Below the pieces are notes generated by a model. The model was given only the letters and a program-made list of their open reading frames with translations. It did no database searches and was not told the origin of the DNA. A program made the translations under genes and the position numbers. Shown in pieces: positions 12,246 to 22,000 of a stretch of DNA of 64,000 nt. Source of the DNA: Shimia ponticola (lineage in GTDB: Bacteria > Pseudomonadota > Alphaproteobacteria > Rhodobacterales > Rhodobacteraceae); NCBI RefSeq assembly GCF_007995215.1, contig NZ_VCDK01000002.1, positions 372,001 through 436,000 of the forward strand. The letters are read 5' to 3'. Each line of letters opens with the position of its first letter. The stretch's first letter is position 1.

Positions 12246-14999
12246 TCAGCTTTGTTGATCGTCGCCCTCTGCGACCTCGTCTTCGGCTTGCTCGGCGATG
12301 TAGGCCACCGATGTCACCACCTCGCCCTTGGCAGTGTTGAAGACACGGACGCCGCCCGCCGAGCGGGACCGGAACGAAATGCCGTCAATTGGCACACGGA
12401 TCGACTGACCTGTCGAGGTGACCAGCATGATCTGATCCGCCTTATCCACCGGGAAGCTCGCCACAATCGGCCCGCCGCGCATCGCCTTGTCCATTGCGGT
12501 CACGCCTTGGCCACCACGCCCGCGCACAGGGTAGTCGTGGGACGATGACAGCTTGCCAGCACCGCCTTCGGTGATCGTCAGGATCAGATCTTCAGCCGCC
12601 GACATCTCGGCATAGCGTTCCTGCGGCAAGGGCATGTCGGCATTGCCGTCTTCTTCGTCACCGTCGCCCTCATCGGTCAGACCTTCCATGGCGCGGCGCA
12701 TTTTCAGGTAAGCTGCGCGTTCGTCCGAAGTGGCATCGAAATGCCGGATGATCGACATGGAAACCACGACATCGTCATTCTTCAGGTTGATGCCACGAAC
12801 ACCCACAGACGCGCGACTGTTGAAGACACGCACATCGGTGGCCGGGAACCGGATCGCACGACCGGCATTCGTGACCAGCATCACATCATCATCATTCGAC
12901 GCAATGCGCGCGTTGATCAGGGTTGTGTTCTCATGTTCGCCCTCGAACTTCATCGCGATCTTGCCGTTGCGCATCACGTTGGTGAAGTCAGAGAGCTTGT
13001 TGCGGCGCACAGTCCCGGCGCTGGTGGCAAAGACCACCTGCAGGTCGTCCCATTCATCCTCATCCCGGTCGACGGGCATGATGGCTGCGATGGAGACGCC
13101 TTGGGGAATGGGCAGGATGTTGATGATCGCCTTGCCCTTGGCCGTGCGCCCTCCGAGGGGGAGGCGCCATGTCTTGAGCTTGTAGACCATCCCGTCGGTC
13201 GTGAAGAACAGCAGTTGGGTATGCGTATTTGCAACGAAGAGCGTCGTGACGACGTCTTCTTCCTTGGTCTGCATCCCCGACAATCCCTTGCCGCCACGCT
13301 TTTGCGCACGGAAGTCGGCAAGCGCGGTGCGTTTAATGTAACCACCAGCGGTGACGGTCACGACCATATCCTCGCGCTCGATCAGGTCCTCGTCTTCCAT
13401 GTCGCCGGACCACTCGACAATCTCGGTGCGGCGGTCGACGGCAAAGCTGTTCCGTACTTCGCGAAGTTCGTCCGCAATGATGCCCATGATGCGTTCGCGG
13501 GACGACAGGATTTCGAGGTATTCCTTGATCTTGCCTGCGAGTGTTTCAAGCTCGTCCGTGACCTCGGAAACACCCAACTGCGTCAGGCGTTGCAGCCGCA
13601 GATCAAGGATCGCACGCGCCTGAATTTCGGTCAGGTTATAGGTGCCATCGTCGTGCATCTTGGACAGCGGGTCGTCGATTAGCCGCAGATAGCCTTCGAT
13701 ATCTGCCGCTGGCCAGCGGCGCGTCATGAGCTTTTCGCGCGCATCGGCAGCATCGGCAGAGGCACGGATCGTCGCGACCACTTCATCCACGTTGGACACG
13801 GCCACCGCCAGACCGCACAAGATATGCGAGCGATCGCGGGCCTTGCGCAGATCGAACGCCGTGCGACGCACCACGACATCCTCGCGGAAGTCGATGAATG
13901 ACGTCAGGAAACGGCGCAGCGTGAGCTGTTCAGGGCGTCCACCATTCAGCGCGAGCATGTTACAGCCAAACGAGGTCTGCATTGGGGTGAAGCGGAAGAG
14001 TTGGTTCAACACCACCTCAGCCGTCGCATCCCTTTTGAGTTCGATTACAACGCGCACGCCATTGCGGTCGCTTTCATCCTGAACGTGGGCGATGCCTTCG
14101 ATCCGCTTTTCGCGGGCGGCTTCGGCGATTTTGTCGATCATCGATGCCTTGTTCACCTGGTAAGGGATTTCATCGATGACGATGGCCCAGCGGTCTTTGC
14201 GAATTTCTTCGGTGTGGGTCTTGGAGCGGATGATGACCGACCCGCGACCTTCGAGATACGCTTTGCGCGCGCCGGACCGGCCCAGCATGATCCCGCCCGT
14301 GGGGAAGTCGGGGCCGGGAACGTAGTCAATCAGTTGTTCGGACGACAGGTCAGGATCGTCGATCAGCGCCAGCGTGGCGTCGACAACTTCGCCCAGGTTG
14401 TGCGGGGGAATGTTTGTGGCCATGCCCACTGCGATCCCGCCCGCGCCATTGACCAGCATGTTGGGGAACCGGGCAGGGAGAACCGTTGGTTCGCGGTCTT
14501 TGCCGTCATAGTTGTCTTGAAAATCGACGGTCTCTTTTTCGATATCCGCCAACAGCGCCGCGGCGGGTTTATCCATCCGCACCTCAGTATACCGCATGGC
14601 CGCCGGGTTATCGCCATCCATTGAGCCAAAGTTGCCCTGACCATCCAGCAGCGGCAGCGACATCGAGAAATCCTGCGCCATCCGCACCAGGGCGTCATAG
14701 ATCGCGCTGTCGCCATGTGGGTGGTATTTGCCCATCACGTCGCCCACCGGACGCGCAGATTTACGATACGATTTATCGTGGGAATTCCCGGTCTCGTGCA
14801 TGGCGTACAAAATCCGTCGATGCACCGGCTTCAACCCGTCGCGAAGGTCTGGAATCGCCCGGCTGACGATCACCGACATCGCGTAGTCGAGGTAGGATGT
14901 CTTTAACTCATCCGTCAGCGAAACGCTGGGCCCATCATATTCAGGGCGCTCAGGCGTGTTTTCGTCTTCGTTTTCAGGGAGTTCTGTATCGTCGCTCAC
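12246..14999 (-). CDS. gyrA: DNA gyrase subunit A
   Basis: A 917-residue type II topoisomerase subunit that breaks and rejoins DNA during negative supercoiling. The catalytic tyrosine is Tyr137 in [10 protein letters not shown]. The quinolone-determining region reads [17 protein letters not shown], with Ser98 and Asp102 at the positions of E. coli Ser83 and Asp87, that is the sensitive state. The C-terminal domain carries the GyrA box QKRGGKG, which marks it as GyrA rather than ParC. It has an acidic 15-residue N-terminal extension and an acidic insert EGDGDEEDG near residue 780. Standalone gene with a 106-bp gap before dsbB. Confidence 0.97.
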   Translation of the reverse strand: MSDDTELPENEDENTPERPEYDGPSVSLTDELKTSYLDYAMSVIVSRAIPDLRDGLKPVHRRILYAMHETGNSHDKSYRKSARPVGDVMGKYHPHGDSAIYDALVRMAQDFSMSLPLLDGQGNFGSMDGDNPAAMRYTEVRMDKPAAALLADIEKETVDFQDNYDGKDREPTVLPARFPNMLVNGAGGIAVGMATNIPPHNLGEVVDATLALIDDPDLSSEQLIDYVPGPDFPTGGIMLGRSGARKAYLEGRGSVIIRSKTHTEEIRKDRWAIVIDEIPYQVNKASMIDKIAEAAREKRIEGIAHVQDESDRNGVRVVIELKRDATAEVVLNQLFRFTPMQTSFGCNMLALNGGRPEQLTLRRFLTSFIDFREDVVVRRTAFDLRKARDRSHILCGLAVAVSNVDEVVATIRASADAADAREKLMTRRWPAADIEGYLRLIDDPLSKMHDDGTYNLTEIQARAILDLRLQRLTQLGVSEVTDELETLAGKIKEYLEILSSRERIMGIIADELREVRNSFAVDRRTEIVEWSGDMEDEDLIEREDMVVTVTAGGYIKRTALADFRAQKRGGKGLSGMQTKEEDVVTTLFVANTHTQLLFFTTDGMVYKLKTWRLPLGGRTAKGKAIINILPIPQGVSIAAIMPVDRDEDEWDDLQVVFATSAGTVRRNKLSDFTNVMRNGKIAMKFEGEHENTTLINARIASNDDDVMLVTNAGRAIRFPATDVRVFNSRASVGVRGINLKNDDVVVSMSIIRHFDATSDERAAYLKMRRAMEGLTDEGDGDEEDGNADMPLPQERYAEMSAAEDLILTITEGGAGKLSSSHDYPVRGRGGQGVTAMDKAMRGGPIVASFPVDKADQIMLVTSTGQSIRVPIDGISFRSRSAGGVRVFNTAKGEVVTSVAYIAEQAEDEVAEGDDQQS

Positions 15000-15080
15000 G
15001 TGGTCCGCCTTCTAGGTGGGGGCTACATCTTGTTGCATCATTGTATAGCAGAGACGGAATATGGGGTGCAACGAAAAGGC

Positions 15081-15095
15081 GGCGGTTTGACCGCC
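15081..15095 (-). terminator. Terminator-like hairpin after dsbB
   Basis: On the - strand a GGCGGT/ACCGCC stem (6 bp, 3-nt loop) is followed by GCCTTTTCG, 11 nt past the dsbB stop codon. It is short but well placed between dsbB and gyrA. Confidence 0.5.
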
Positions 15096-15105
15096 CGGGT
15101 GCGGA

Positions 15106-15564
15106 TTAAGCCCGCCGCGCCGCCATGATCCAGACAAATGCGAGCCCGAATGAGAGCAGCGCATTCCAGCCCGGCATGGAGAGACCCAGCATCTGCCAAC
15201 TGATTTCGTCGCACATGATCACGCGGACCGAGTCTAGGTTCAGCAGGTCTGCGCCGCTCAGGTCGCCCATGCCGCCGCCCGTGCAACTTGCAGGACCTTC
15301 CCACCATTTTTGTTCGACGCCGACATGAAAAACGCCGATGCCGCCGGTGATCGCGGCGGCCATCGCGCCAAGCCAGGGTAAGACCTGCCATTGGAAGGCT
15401 AGAAAGACAGCGCCAATGATGATGGCCGCGAAATGTGGGTAGCGTTGCCAGTAGCACATCTTGCACGGTGCAAAGCCGAGGTATTGGAAAACGTAGGCCC
15501 CAACAATCAGTGCGAGCGATCCACCCGCAGCCAGCAGAACAAGATTGGTCTTTGTCAACGTCAT
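15106..15564 (-). CDS. dsbB: Disulfide bond formation protein B
   Basis: A 152-residue inner-membrane quinone reductase that reoxidises periplasmic DsbA. It shows four membrane segments, the CXXC pair Cys34/Cys37 in CKMCYWQR, and the second periplasmic pair Cys94 and Cys118 (GPASC and VIMCDE). Spacing fits the short DsbB form of alphaproteobacteria. No dsbA is in the window. It lies 82 bp downstream of exoD on the same strand and could be co-transcribed. Confidence 0.92.
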   Translation of the reverse strand: MTLTKTNLVLLAAGGSLALIVGAYVFQYLGFAPCKMCYWQRYPHFAAIIIGAVFLAFQWQVLPWLGAMAAAITGGIGVFHVGVEQKWWEGPASCTGGGMGDLSGADLLNLDSVRVIMCDEISWQMLGLSMPGWNALLSFGLAFVWIMAARRA

Positions 15565-15646
15565 GATTTGATCGATAGCTTAGCTGGGTTGCGCAGCCCA
15601 CAGCGAAATAGCCGCGCGAGACGAAGAATCCGTCACATACTCGGCA

Positions 15647-16261
15647 TTACATGCCAAGCCATCCTTTCAACAGGCTCACCAAGGTGGCTCCGGCAAAGAT
15701 CAATGAGGCAATCCAAGCTGTTCCCAACAGCCCGCCCAGAATGACGAGGACGCCATCGCGCTGAAGCAGCCCCATTGAGACAACGACAACGGCAAAACCG
15801 GGAACCGTGTTGGTCGCCGGAAGCGGAACAAGAATGGAGGCGCTGAACAATACGAGCGCAAGGCCGACAAAGCGATCCATGGGAGAGCGTGTCAGGGCAG
15901 TCAGTCGCGGGTGACTGATGGCTTCGATCCGCGTCAGCCAAGGGCGCGCCCGATCCGCGAGGTTTTGCAAAGCGTCCTTCCTTACCTCTCGATTGCCGAG
16001 TTTCTGCGGCAACCAGGGCGTCGACCGACCAAATAGAATTTGCCCGGACACGACCATCAAAGGCAGCGCGACGATCTGTGGAATTGCGTAGAGAAATGGG
16101 ATGCAACAAGGCAGCGCGAGGATGAGCAGAAAAAGACCAAAGGCCCGCTCGTGCAACTGGTCCATGACCCAAAAGAGCGTGACCTTGTTATCCGGAGCCT
16201 CGTTTGCAAGCTGGTTGAGCCGTTCGGAAATAGCCATCTCTGCAGAAGTCTCGAACGTCAT
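15647..16261 (-). CDS. ExoD family exopolysaccharide-synthesis membrane protein
   Basis: A 204-residue protein with the ExoD pattern: an N-terminal soluble stretch (ISERLNQLANEAPDNKVTLF), then LPCCIPFLYAIPQIVALPLM and C-terminal membrane helices including PATNTVPGFAVVVVSMGLLQRDG. ExoD mutants of Sinorhizobium have altered exopolysaccharide and alkali sensitivity; the biochemical activity is unknown. Its 5' region is shared with the divergent TRAP operon. Confidence 0.88.
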   Translation of the reverse strand: MTFETSAEMAISERLNQLANEAPDNKVTLFWVMDQLHERAFGLFLLILALPCCIPFLYAIPQIVALPLMVVSGQILFGRSTPWLPQKLGNREVRKDALQNLADRARPWLTRIEAISHPRLTALTRSPMDRFVGLALVLFSASILVPLPATNTVPGFAVVVVSMGLLQRDGVLVILGGLLGTAWIASLIFAGATLVSLLKGWLGM

Positions 16262-16576
16262 TTTTTCAATCCTTAGGCGTCCAAAGGGTCAGTGTGTTGA
16301 CCACCAAATCCCGTGCCAACTTGCGTGGCGTCATAGACCGCGCTGCAAGACCAACGTCAAGATCGGGACGCCGATGTCTTATTTCGACCGCCAGTGTCTG
16401 TTCAAAACGACCGCGTGATTTCAAGCTTGGCAAATATTTGACAGGCGCAATTACTTTGCGCAGGCTTGGAGCAATACGCTCTTAAACTGACGCTCACTGT
16501 GAAAGCATCTTGAAGGATGCGAGCCGAAGGGGTGTAGTGCAAACGATGGTGGCAGCACCACGTCTAGGGAGGACAT
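16262..16576. promoter_or_regulatory. Divergent regulatory gap between exoD and the first TRAP operon
   Basis: The 315-bp gap has no convincing ORF. A TTGACA -35-like box at 16438-16443 faces the TRAP genes, but no good -10 follows at standard spacing. Directly downstream lies a perfect interrupted palindrome, GCGCAA-N5-TTGCGC at 16445-16461, placed where a repressor would overlap a promoter. An AGGGAGGA ribosome site precedes the dctP ATG at 16577. This is the likely operator region, but the regulator is unknown. Confidence 0.5.
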
Positions 16577-17617
16577 ATGAAACAGTTTTTGAAAGCCAGC
16601 CTTGCTGGCGCAATGGCGCTTGGGATCACAGCGACGGCTGCAATGGCGCAGGATGTGACCCTGCGGTTCCAGCACTTCCTCAGCCCGAAAGGGTCAGTCC
16701 CGGCTTTCTTTATGGCGCCTTGGGCGGAAAAGATCGAAGCCGAGTCTGATGGTCGCATTAAGGTGGAACTGTACCCAGCCATGCAATTGGGTGGCAAACC
16801 ACCGGCGCTTTATGACCAGATCCGCGACGGCGTGATCGACGGAGGCTGGGCGCTGCCTGCCTATACGCCAGGCCGCTTCCCTGAAACGGAAGTCTTTGAA
16901 CTGCCGTTCATGACCGCCATGAGCGCCGAGGCGTCATCGCGCGCCGCATGGGATTTTGCCGACAAATACCTGATGGACCGTTTGGGCGACATCAAAGTTC
17001 TGGCCGTGCATGTACATGGGCCGGGGATCATCCACACAAAAGGTGATCCGGTCATGACGCTCGCGGATTTTGACGGCCTCAAGCTCCGTGGACCATCGCG
17101 TCAGGCGAACGCCTTGCTTGAAACGCTGGGTGCAAGCCCGGTTGGCATGCCTGTACCAGCATTCCCCGAAGCGTTGTCTAAAGGCGTCGTGGACGGCGGG
17201 GTGATCCCATACGAAATCGTGCCGCCGCTCAAGGTTCACGAACTGGCTGACAGCCACACGCAAATTGGCGGGGACCGCGCGCTGTACAACACGTTCTTCA
17301 TCTGGGGCATGAACAAGGCGTCCTATGACGCGCTGCCAGATGACCTGAAGGCCGTGATTGATGCGAACTCCGGGGCAGAAGCATCGGCTTGGGCCGGACG
17401 TGCAATGGATGAAGGGGACGCAATCGGCGTCGGCATCATCAGTGGCACCGACAACAAGATCCACACGCTTGATGAGGCGCTGGTCGCCGAATTGCGCACG
17501 ATTGGCGAAGCTCAAACCGCCGCTTGGATCGAAGAGGTCACAGCCAAAGGCCTGCCAGGGCAGGAAATGGTCGATTTCGCGCGGGAAGCGGTTGCGAAAT
17601 ACGCTGACAGCATGTGA
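16577..17617 (+). CDS. TRAP transporter substrate-binding protein, DctP family (system 1)
   Basis: A 346-residue periplasmic binding protein. The signal peptide (residues 1-24) ends in AAMAQD. The mature protein has DctP features: VTLRFQHFLSP start, LPFMTAMS hinge region and LKLRGPSRQANALLETLGA, where the conserved arginine usually binds the substrate carboxylate. Nearby permease genes (dctQ and dctM) confirm the system. Substrate is not determined; an FAD monooxygenase embedded in the operon suggests an aromatic or heterocyclic acid (inference). A hairpin follows the stop and would lower expression of the membrane genes relative to this one. Confidence 0.93.
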   Translation: MKQFLKASLAGAMALGITATAAMAQDVTLRFQHFLSPKGSVPAFFMAPWAEKIEAESDGRIKVELYPAMQLGGKPPALYDQIRDGVIDGGWALPAYTPGRFPETEVFELPFMTAMSAEASSRAAWDFADKYLMDRLGDIKVLAVHVHGPGIIHTKGDPVMTLADFDGLKLRGPSRQANALLETLGASPVGMPVPAFPEALSKGVVDGGVIPYEIVPPLKVHELADSHTQIGGDRALYNTFFIWGMNKASYDALPDDLKAVIDANSGAEASAWAGRAMDEGDAIGVGIISGTDNKIHTLDEALVAELRTIGEAQTAAWIEEVTAKGLPGQEMVDFAREAVAKYADSM

Positions 17618-17628
17618 TCGATACGGGT

Positions 17629-17650
17629 GGCCCGCATTTGACTGCGGGCC
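17629..17650 (+). terminator. Intra-operon hairpin after dctP 1
   Basis: A perfect 8-bp stem (GGCCCGCA / TGCGGGCC) with a 6-nt loop lies 11 nt past dctP. No T run follows, so partial termination or 3'-end stabilisation of the dctP message is more likely than full termination. This is common between TRAP binding-protein and permease genes. Confidence 0.6.
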
Positions 17651-17702
17651 GCCCTTTGCCTTGCCGCCCGTTCGGCATTTTCTCTGACGACATGAGCAAG
17701 AC

Positions 17703-18953
17703 ATGACGGTTCTTATCGCAGGTGGTGGGATCGCAGGGTTGACGCTGGGCCTGAGCCTGCATCAGGTCGGCGTGCCGTTCCGTATTCTAGAGGCTGTTCA
17801 GGACCTTCGCCCCCTAGGTGTTGGGATCAACCTTCAACCGCACGCTACGCGCGAATTGATGGACCTTGGCCTTGAGGACGCCCTGGACCGGATTGGTCTG
17901 CGCACAGAAGAAGTTGCCTATTATTCGCAACACGGCCAGTTGATCTGGAACGAATGGCGCGGCGAGAAAGCCGGCTACAGGTGGCCTCAATTCTCGTTGA
18001 ACCGAGGCGGTCTACAGATGGCCCTGTACTCTGCCTTGCGTCACAGATGCGGCGATGTCGTTCAGACAGGTGCGACGGTCACAGGCTTTGAACAGGACAT
18101 CGGCGGGATCACGGCAAATCTGAGCGATCGAAAAACCGGTCGTGATCTGGGCAGTGTGCAAGGCGATGTCCTGATTGCCTGCGATGGGATCAATTCGTCC
18201 CTGCGCGCTTTGCTTTATCCAGATGAAGGTGCGGCACAATGGGGCGGGACGATGATGTGGCGGGGCATCACACGCGCCCCCCGATTTGGGACGGGCCGGA
18301 CAGTTGCGATGTGCGGACGCAAGGACGCTAAATTCGTCTGCTACCCGATTGGCGATGACGGCGAGGGGTCTATTCTGAATTGGATCGCCGACCTGGCCAT
18401 GCCCGATGACTACGTTTGGCGGCAGCAGGACTGGAATCGCGCGGGCGCTCCGGATGACTTTATTGATACCTTTTCAAACTGGCAGTTTGACTGGTTGGAC
18501 ATTCCGCACGTGATCCGCACCGCAGAGCAGATTTACGAATATCCGATGGTCGACCGTGATCCGTTGGATCAGTGGACATTCGGACGCTTGACCCTGATGG
18601 GCGACGCGGCGCATGCGATGTATCCCATCGGTTCAAACGGTGCGTCCCAAGCCATCCTCGATGCGCGCCATCTGGCGAGATGCCTTGCGGATATCGGGAC
18701 AGTGCCGGATGCCTTGCAAGCCTATGAAGACGCACGGCGGGACGCTGTGAACAAGGTTGTTTTGGCCAATCGTGGCGACGGGCCAGACAAAATTCTGGAC
18801 ATTGTCGCAGATCGCGCGCCGAACGGCTTTTCCGACATAGATGTCGTGATGCCGCGCGTAGAACGTCAGGCATTCGCCGATGGCTACAAAGCCGTTGCAG
18901 GGATGGATATCGCGGCGTTAAACGCGTCACCACCGATCATTGGAGGCAACTAG
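17703..18953 (+). CDS. FAD-dependent monooxygenase (flavin-dependent oxidoreductase, PHBH-like)
   Basis: A 416-residue class A flavoprotein monooxygenase-like enzyme. The dinucleotide motif GGGIAGL is near residue 7. LIACDGINSSLR matches the DG motif that contacts FAD and NADPH. GRLTLMGDAAHAMYPIGSNG is the ribityl-binding GD motif. Related proteins hydroxylate aromatic or heteroaromatic acids, as in PhzS or salicylate hydroxylase. It lies between the dctP and dctQ genes of the TRAP system, with a 1-nt gap to dctQ, so it is an integral part of the operon and probably acts on the imported compound. Confidence 0.9.
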   Translation: MTVLIAGGGIAGLTLGLSLHQVGVPFRILEAVQDLRPLGVGINLQPHATRELMDLGLEDALDRIGLRTEEVAYYSQHGQLIWNEWRGEKAGYRWPQFSLNRGGLQMALYSALRHRCGDVVQTGATVTGFEQDIGGITANLSDRKTGRDLGSVQGDVLIACDGINSSLRALLYPDEGAAQWGGTMMWRGITRAPRFGTGRTVAMCGRKDAKFVCYPIGDDGEGSILNWIADLAMPDDYVWRQQDWNRAGAPDDFIDTFSNWQFDWLDIPHVIRTAEQIYEYPMVDRDPLDQWTFGRLTLMGDAAHAMYPIGSNGASQAILDARHLARCLADIGTVPDALQAYEDARRDAVNKVVLANRGDGPDKILDIVADRAPNGFSDIDVVMPRVERQAFADGYKAVAGMDIAALNASPPIIGGN

Positions 18954-18954
18954 A

Positions 18955-19539
18955 GTGCAGATAGAAATTGCACCACGGGCTGAACAGAGGACCGGGCTGT
19001 TGATCGAGCGTTTGGCGCGCGGACTGGCCTATGTTGGCGGCGTGATCCTGATCGCGCTGGCGCTCATCACGCTGGTGTCGATCATTGGGCGCTGGATCAA
19101 TGCCTATGGCATTCGTTCTATTCAGGGGGATTACGAACTGGTCGAGGCAGGCTGCGCCATTGCTGTTTTCGCGTTTCTGCCATGGTGTCAGTTGAACCGC
19201 GGGCATGTGCGCGTTGACCTCTTTACCAACGGCCTGCCTGCGCGCGGGCGTGCGTTTACGGCATGGGTCGGTGATGTGCTGATCGCCGCGGTGTCCTTCA
19301 TGATCATGTGGCGGCTCTACTTGGGCTTTGGCGAGAAGTGGCCGTATTTCAGCGACGCATGGCGCGACCGGCTGAGCATGGGCTACAAGCCGTTCTTCGC
19401 GGAAACCACCTATGAGCTGGAGATTCCGATCTGGATTCCGTTCGGCCTGTCCCTGATTGGGGCAAGCGTGTTTTTTGCTGTTTCGCTCTACACCGTTTGG
19501 CGCGGTTGGAACCAGATCGCCCGAGGAGAAGCAGCATGA
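18955..19539 (+). CDS. TRAP transporter small permease, DctQ family (system 1)
   Basis: A 194-residue four-helix membrane subunit. The GTG at 18955 is chosen because a GGAGG ribosome site lies 8 nt upstream and the preceding stop ends at 18953; a TTG at 18940 is possible but poorer. Family motifs include the helix-1 LITLVSIIGRWIN and CQLNRGHVRVDLFT before helix 3. It pairs with the DctM subunit encoded next (ATGA overlap). Confidence 0.9.
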   Translation: MQIEIAPRAEQRTGLLIERLARGLAYVGGVILIALALITLVSIIGRWINAYGIRSIQGDYELVEAGCAIAVFAFLPWCQLNRGHVRVDLFTNGLPARGRAFTAWVGDVLIAAVSFMIMWRLYLGFGEKWPYFSDAWRDRLSMGYKPFFAETTYELEIPIWIPFGLSLIGASVFFAVSLYTVWRGWNQIARGEAA

Positions 19540-20891
19540 CCGGAATGGAAATTGCGCTCATCGGCTTTGGCCTGATGCTTTTGGCGATCTTTGCCCGGGT
19601 GCCGATAGCGGTGGCCATGGCGATTACCGGTTTTGTCGGGATCTGGTATGTACGCGGGACACCTGCGGCCCCGATGGCGCAGCTGAAAACACTCACCTAC
19701 GACACGTTCTCAAGCTACTCTCTGTCGATTGTGCCACTGTTCCTGCTCATGGGCCAATTCGCGACCAAATCAGGGATGTCAGGGGCTTTGTTCAAAGCGG
19801 CGCAGGATTGGCTGGGACACCGCAAAGGCGGTGTGGCAATGGCGGCGGTCGGGGCTTGCGCGGGCTTCGGTGCGGTTTGTGGGTCTTCCTTGGCGACTGC
19901 ATCCACGATGGGGCAGGTGGCTTTGCCCGAGATGAGGAAACGAGGCTATTCTGACAGCCTGTCGACCGGTGTTCTGGCCGCTGGCGGGACGCTTGGCATT
20001 CTGATCCCGCCGTCTGTGATCCTTGTGATCTATGCAATTCTGACCGAGCAAAACATCGTCAAGATGTTCATCGCCGCCTTGATACCGGGGCTGTTGGCGG
20101 CAGCGGGTTATATCCTGACGGTTGCCATTTACGTCCGTGTTCGTCCGGATGCCGCAAGCACGGCGGACCGTGTGCCCTATGGCCAACGTATGAAATCGCT
20201 TGCTCAGACATGGCCGGTCTTCGTGATCTTTGGTCTGGTGATGTACGGCATCGCTGGCGACTGGGATTGGAGCAGCCCCGGACCCGACGCATTGTTCACC
20301 CCAACAGAGGGTGCAGCCGTTGGGGCAGTGCTGACAGGGCTTTATGGCCTTTGGACACGGGAACTGGATTGGGCTGGGATCAAGGACTGTATCCTGTCGA
20401 CCGCAACGGCCACGGCGATGATCTTTTTCATCGTTTTCGGGGCGGCTGTGTTCAATTCTTTCCTTGCCACCACGCAGGCACCGCAGGCGATGGCCGAATG
20501 GGTCAGCAGTCAAGGATTTGCACCGCTGATGGTGCTGACAGCGATGCTGATTGCCTATCTGATCTTTGGGTGCGTGATGGATAGCCTTTCGATGATCCTG
20601 CTGACGATCCCGATTTTCTTTCCAATCATCGAAATTCTCGATTTTGGGCTGACGGCAGAGCAAACAGCGATCTGGTTTGGGATCCTTGCCCTGATCGTTG
20701 TCGAGGTCGGCCTGATCACGCCACCGGTTGGGATGAACCTGTTCATCATCAATTCGATGGCCAAGGATATTCCGATGGTGCGGACGTACTCCGGCGTCAC
20801 ACCATTTGTAGCATCTGATCTGGTGCGCGTTGTGATCCTTGTTGCGTTTCCTGCGATCACTCTTTGGTTGGTCGGGGTGATGTTCCCCTGA
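19536..20891 (+). CDS. TRAP transporter large permease, DctM family (system 1)
   Basis: A 451-residue polytopic protein that forms the sodium-coupled channel of the TRAP transporter. Typical motifs are SIVPLFLLMGQFATKSG, GAVCGSSLATASTMGQVALP, GTLGILIPPSVILVIYAI and VVEVGLITPPVGMNLF. The ATG at 19536 overlaps the dctQ stop and has a GAGGAG ribosome site. An upstream in-frame start at 19497 lies inside dctQ and is rejected. Confidence 0.94.
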   Translation: MTGMEIALIGFGLMLLAIFARVPIAVAMAITGFVGIWYVRGTPAAPMAQLKTLTYDTFSSYSLSIVPLFLLMGQFATKSGMSGALFKAAQDWLGHRKGGVAMAAVGACAGFGAVCGSSLATASTMGQVALPEMRKRGYSDSLSTGVLAAGGTLGILIPPSVILVIYAILTEQNIVKMFIAALIPGLLAAAGYILTVAIYVRVRPDAASTADRVPYGQRMKSLAQTWPVFVIFGLVMYGIAGDWDWSSPGPDALFTPTEGAAVGAVLTGLYGLWTRELDWAGIKDCILSTATATAMIFFIVFGAAVFNSFLATTQAPQAMAEWVSSQGFAPLMVLTAMLIAYLIFGCVMDSLSMILLTIPIFFPIIEILDFGLTAEQTAIWFGILALIVVEVGLITPPVGMNLFIINSMAKDIPMVRTYSGVTPFVASDLVRVVILVAFPAITLWLVGVMFP

Positions 20892-20900
20892 TCCTGCATG

Positions 20901-20918
20901 TTGGGGTATTGACCCCAA
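20901..20918 (+). terminator. Hairpin after the first TRAP operon
   Basis: A perfect 7-bp stem (TTGGGGT / ACCCCAA) with a 4-nt loop begins 9 bp past dctM. A GC-rich stretch rather than T follows, so termination is uncertain. It separates the operon from tRNA-Leu. Confidence 0.45.
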
Positions 20919-20954
20919 CCGGGGCCGGGGATACGAGCAAGCTCTAGCGTGGTA

Positions 20955-21041
20955 CGCCCAAGTGGCGGAATGGTAGACGCAGGGGATTCAAAATCCCCCG
21001 CCTTTGCGGGCGTGCCGGTTCGAGTCCGGCCTTGGGTACCA
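20955..21041 (+). tRNA. tRNA-Leu (anticodon CAA)
   Basis: An 87-nt class II tRNA with encoded CCA. The acceptor GCCCAAG pairs with CTTGGGT (G1-U72 wobble). The D-arm reads GTGGCGGAATGGTAGACGC. The anticodon stem GGGGA/TCCCC encloses TTCAAAA, giving CAA, which reads UUG leucine codons. A long variable arm CGCCTTTGCGGGCG and the T-arm GCCGG-TTCGAGT-CCGGC follow. It stands alone and marks the left side of the RTX gene block. Confidence 0.95.
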
Positions 21042-22000
21042 TCGCTAGATTTTCCTCTGATTGTGTCTGAATTCCATCTCTGGAGAGCGGGCATGTTCGC
21101 GCAAATGCGAGCGCTGGCGTGACTACGCCACCCACCGAGATTTGGTGAAACATCCGACCCTTCGACATGGCCGCATTCTGGACTCATTGCCCCTGTGGAT
21201 AACTTGCGTCGATTCGACGAAGTGGCCAAGTGTTCCATCATTTTGTGCAAAGTCACTTTGCATTTATGAAGACCGTTTCTGAATCTTGACCAATGCGGGC
21301 CCCATTCTGGACTAAAGGTTAACGGTCGAGGGTAGCAATTTAGGCTTCTCGAACTGTTTCTAAGGTTGAAACAATTTCCCTTAGGTCAGCTCCAAGCTGG
21401 AGGTACCATAACACCCACATTTCTTGAATTGCGGCAGGCGTGCGCAATTTTCGTGCGATTTGCGGCTGTCAACAGACACAAATGAGGCAGGACTGTGGCG
21501 CATTGTATTTTTCGCAAAATACAATAATGCACGTTTAGGTTGCGTGGATATACCTAGGGACAGGGTGTATGACCAAATGTGACAAGATTTCGTCAATTTT
21601 TCTCTTTGTTGTGCCCTTCGCCACCAGTAAAACGACCAAGCCCGACTGGGGGGTGACCATAGACCGTGGGGGCGGTCGTACTGGGTCGTGACGCTGCCGT
21701 TGCAATCCAAGTGTGTGAAAGTCAGGCCAATTGCCTGGCGCTGACGGCGTTTGCTCCGTTGCTCCTACACTTGTGTTTGCTCTTCGTGACGATGGTGCGA
21801 TCGAATCTGCGGTTGGTCCTTCGCAAGGGGCGACACAAGAGGATTAGCTCCGTGGCTAATGAAGCAAAATCTTTGAAGCAGCTGTCGGCTCGGGCCGACT
21901 GTTTTGCAGTGTCGCATCCCGCGGGCGCGCGAGTGGGGTTTGCAATTACAGAACGTCCAAATGCTACGGCGTTCGATTTGGTGCTTGAGGGATGACTGTC
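21042..22000. other. Long non-coding stretch and 5' region of the first RTX gene
   Basis: About 960 bp without a convincing gene; the small open frames here resemble nothing and lack good ribosome sites. It is AT-richer than its flanks. Contents seen are a 24-bp palindrome at 21502-21525 and two small hairpins in the likely 5' leader: ATTAGC-N6-GCTAAT at 21843-21860 and GTCGGC-N4-GCCGAC at 21884-21899. The sequence TTGAGGGA supplies the ribosome site for the ATG at 22001. The promoter is probably here but no clear -35/-10 pair stands out. Confidence 0.6.
21502..21525. promoter_or_regulatory. 24-bp AT-rich perfect palindrome upstream of RTX gene 1
   Basis: ATTGTATTTT and AAAATACAAT form a perfect 10-bp inverted repeat around TCGC. 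Its isolation in an AT-rich non-coding region suggests an operator for a dimeric regulator, or a hairpin in a long leader. Regulator unknown. Confidence 0.5.

Noticed and set aside
12741-13682. 313-codon frame antisense to gyrA
   Set aside because: Shadow of a strongly conserved gene; the sense frame carries all GyrA motifs.
19779-20918. 379-codon frame antisense to dctM of TRAP system 1
   Set aside because: Composition is His/Gln/Arg-rich, as expected from the complement of membrane codons; no start signal.
20955-21041. tRNA-Leu 3' end as an attachment site for an integrated element
   Set aside because: No second copy of the tRNA 3' end and no integrase or transposase was seen anywhere in the window.
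21666-21995. 109-codon frame ending in an ATGA overlap with RTX-Hint 1
   Set aside because: No ribosome site, no recognisable features, mixed composition; more likely part of the 5' leader. A leader-peptide role cannot be excluded.
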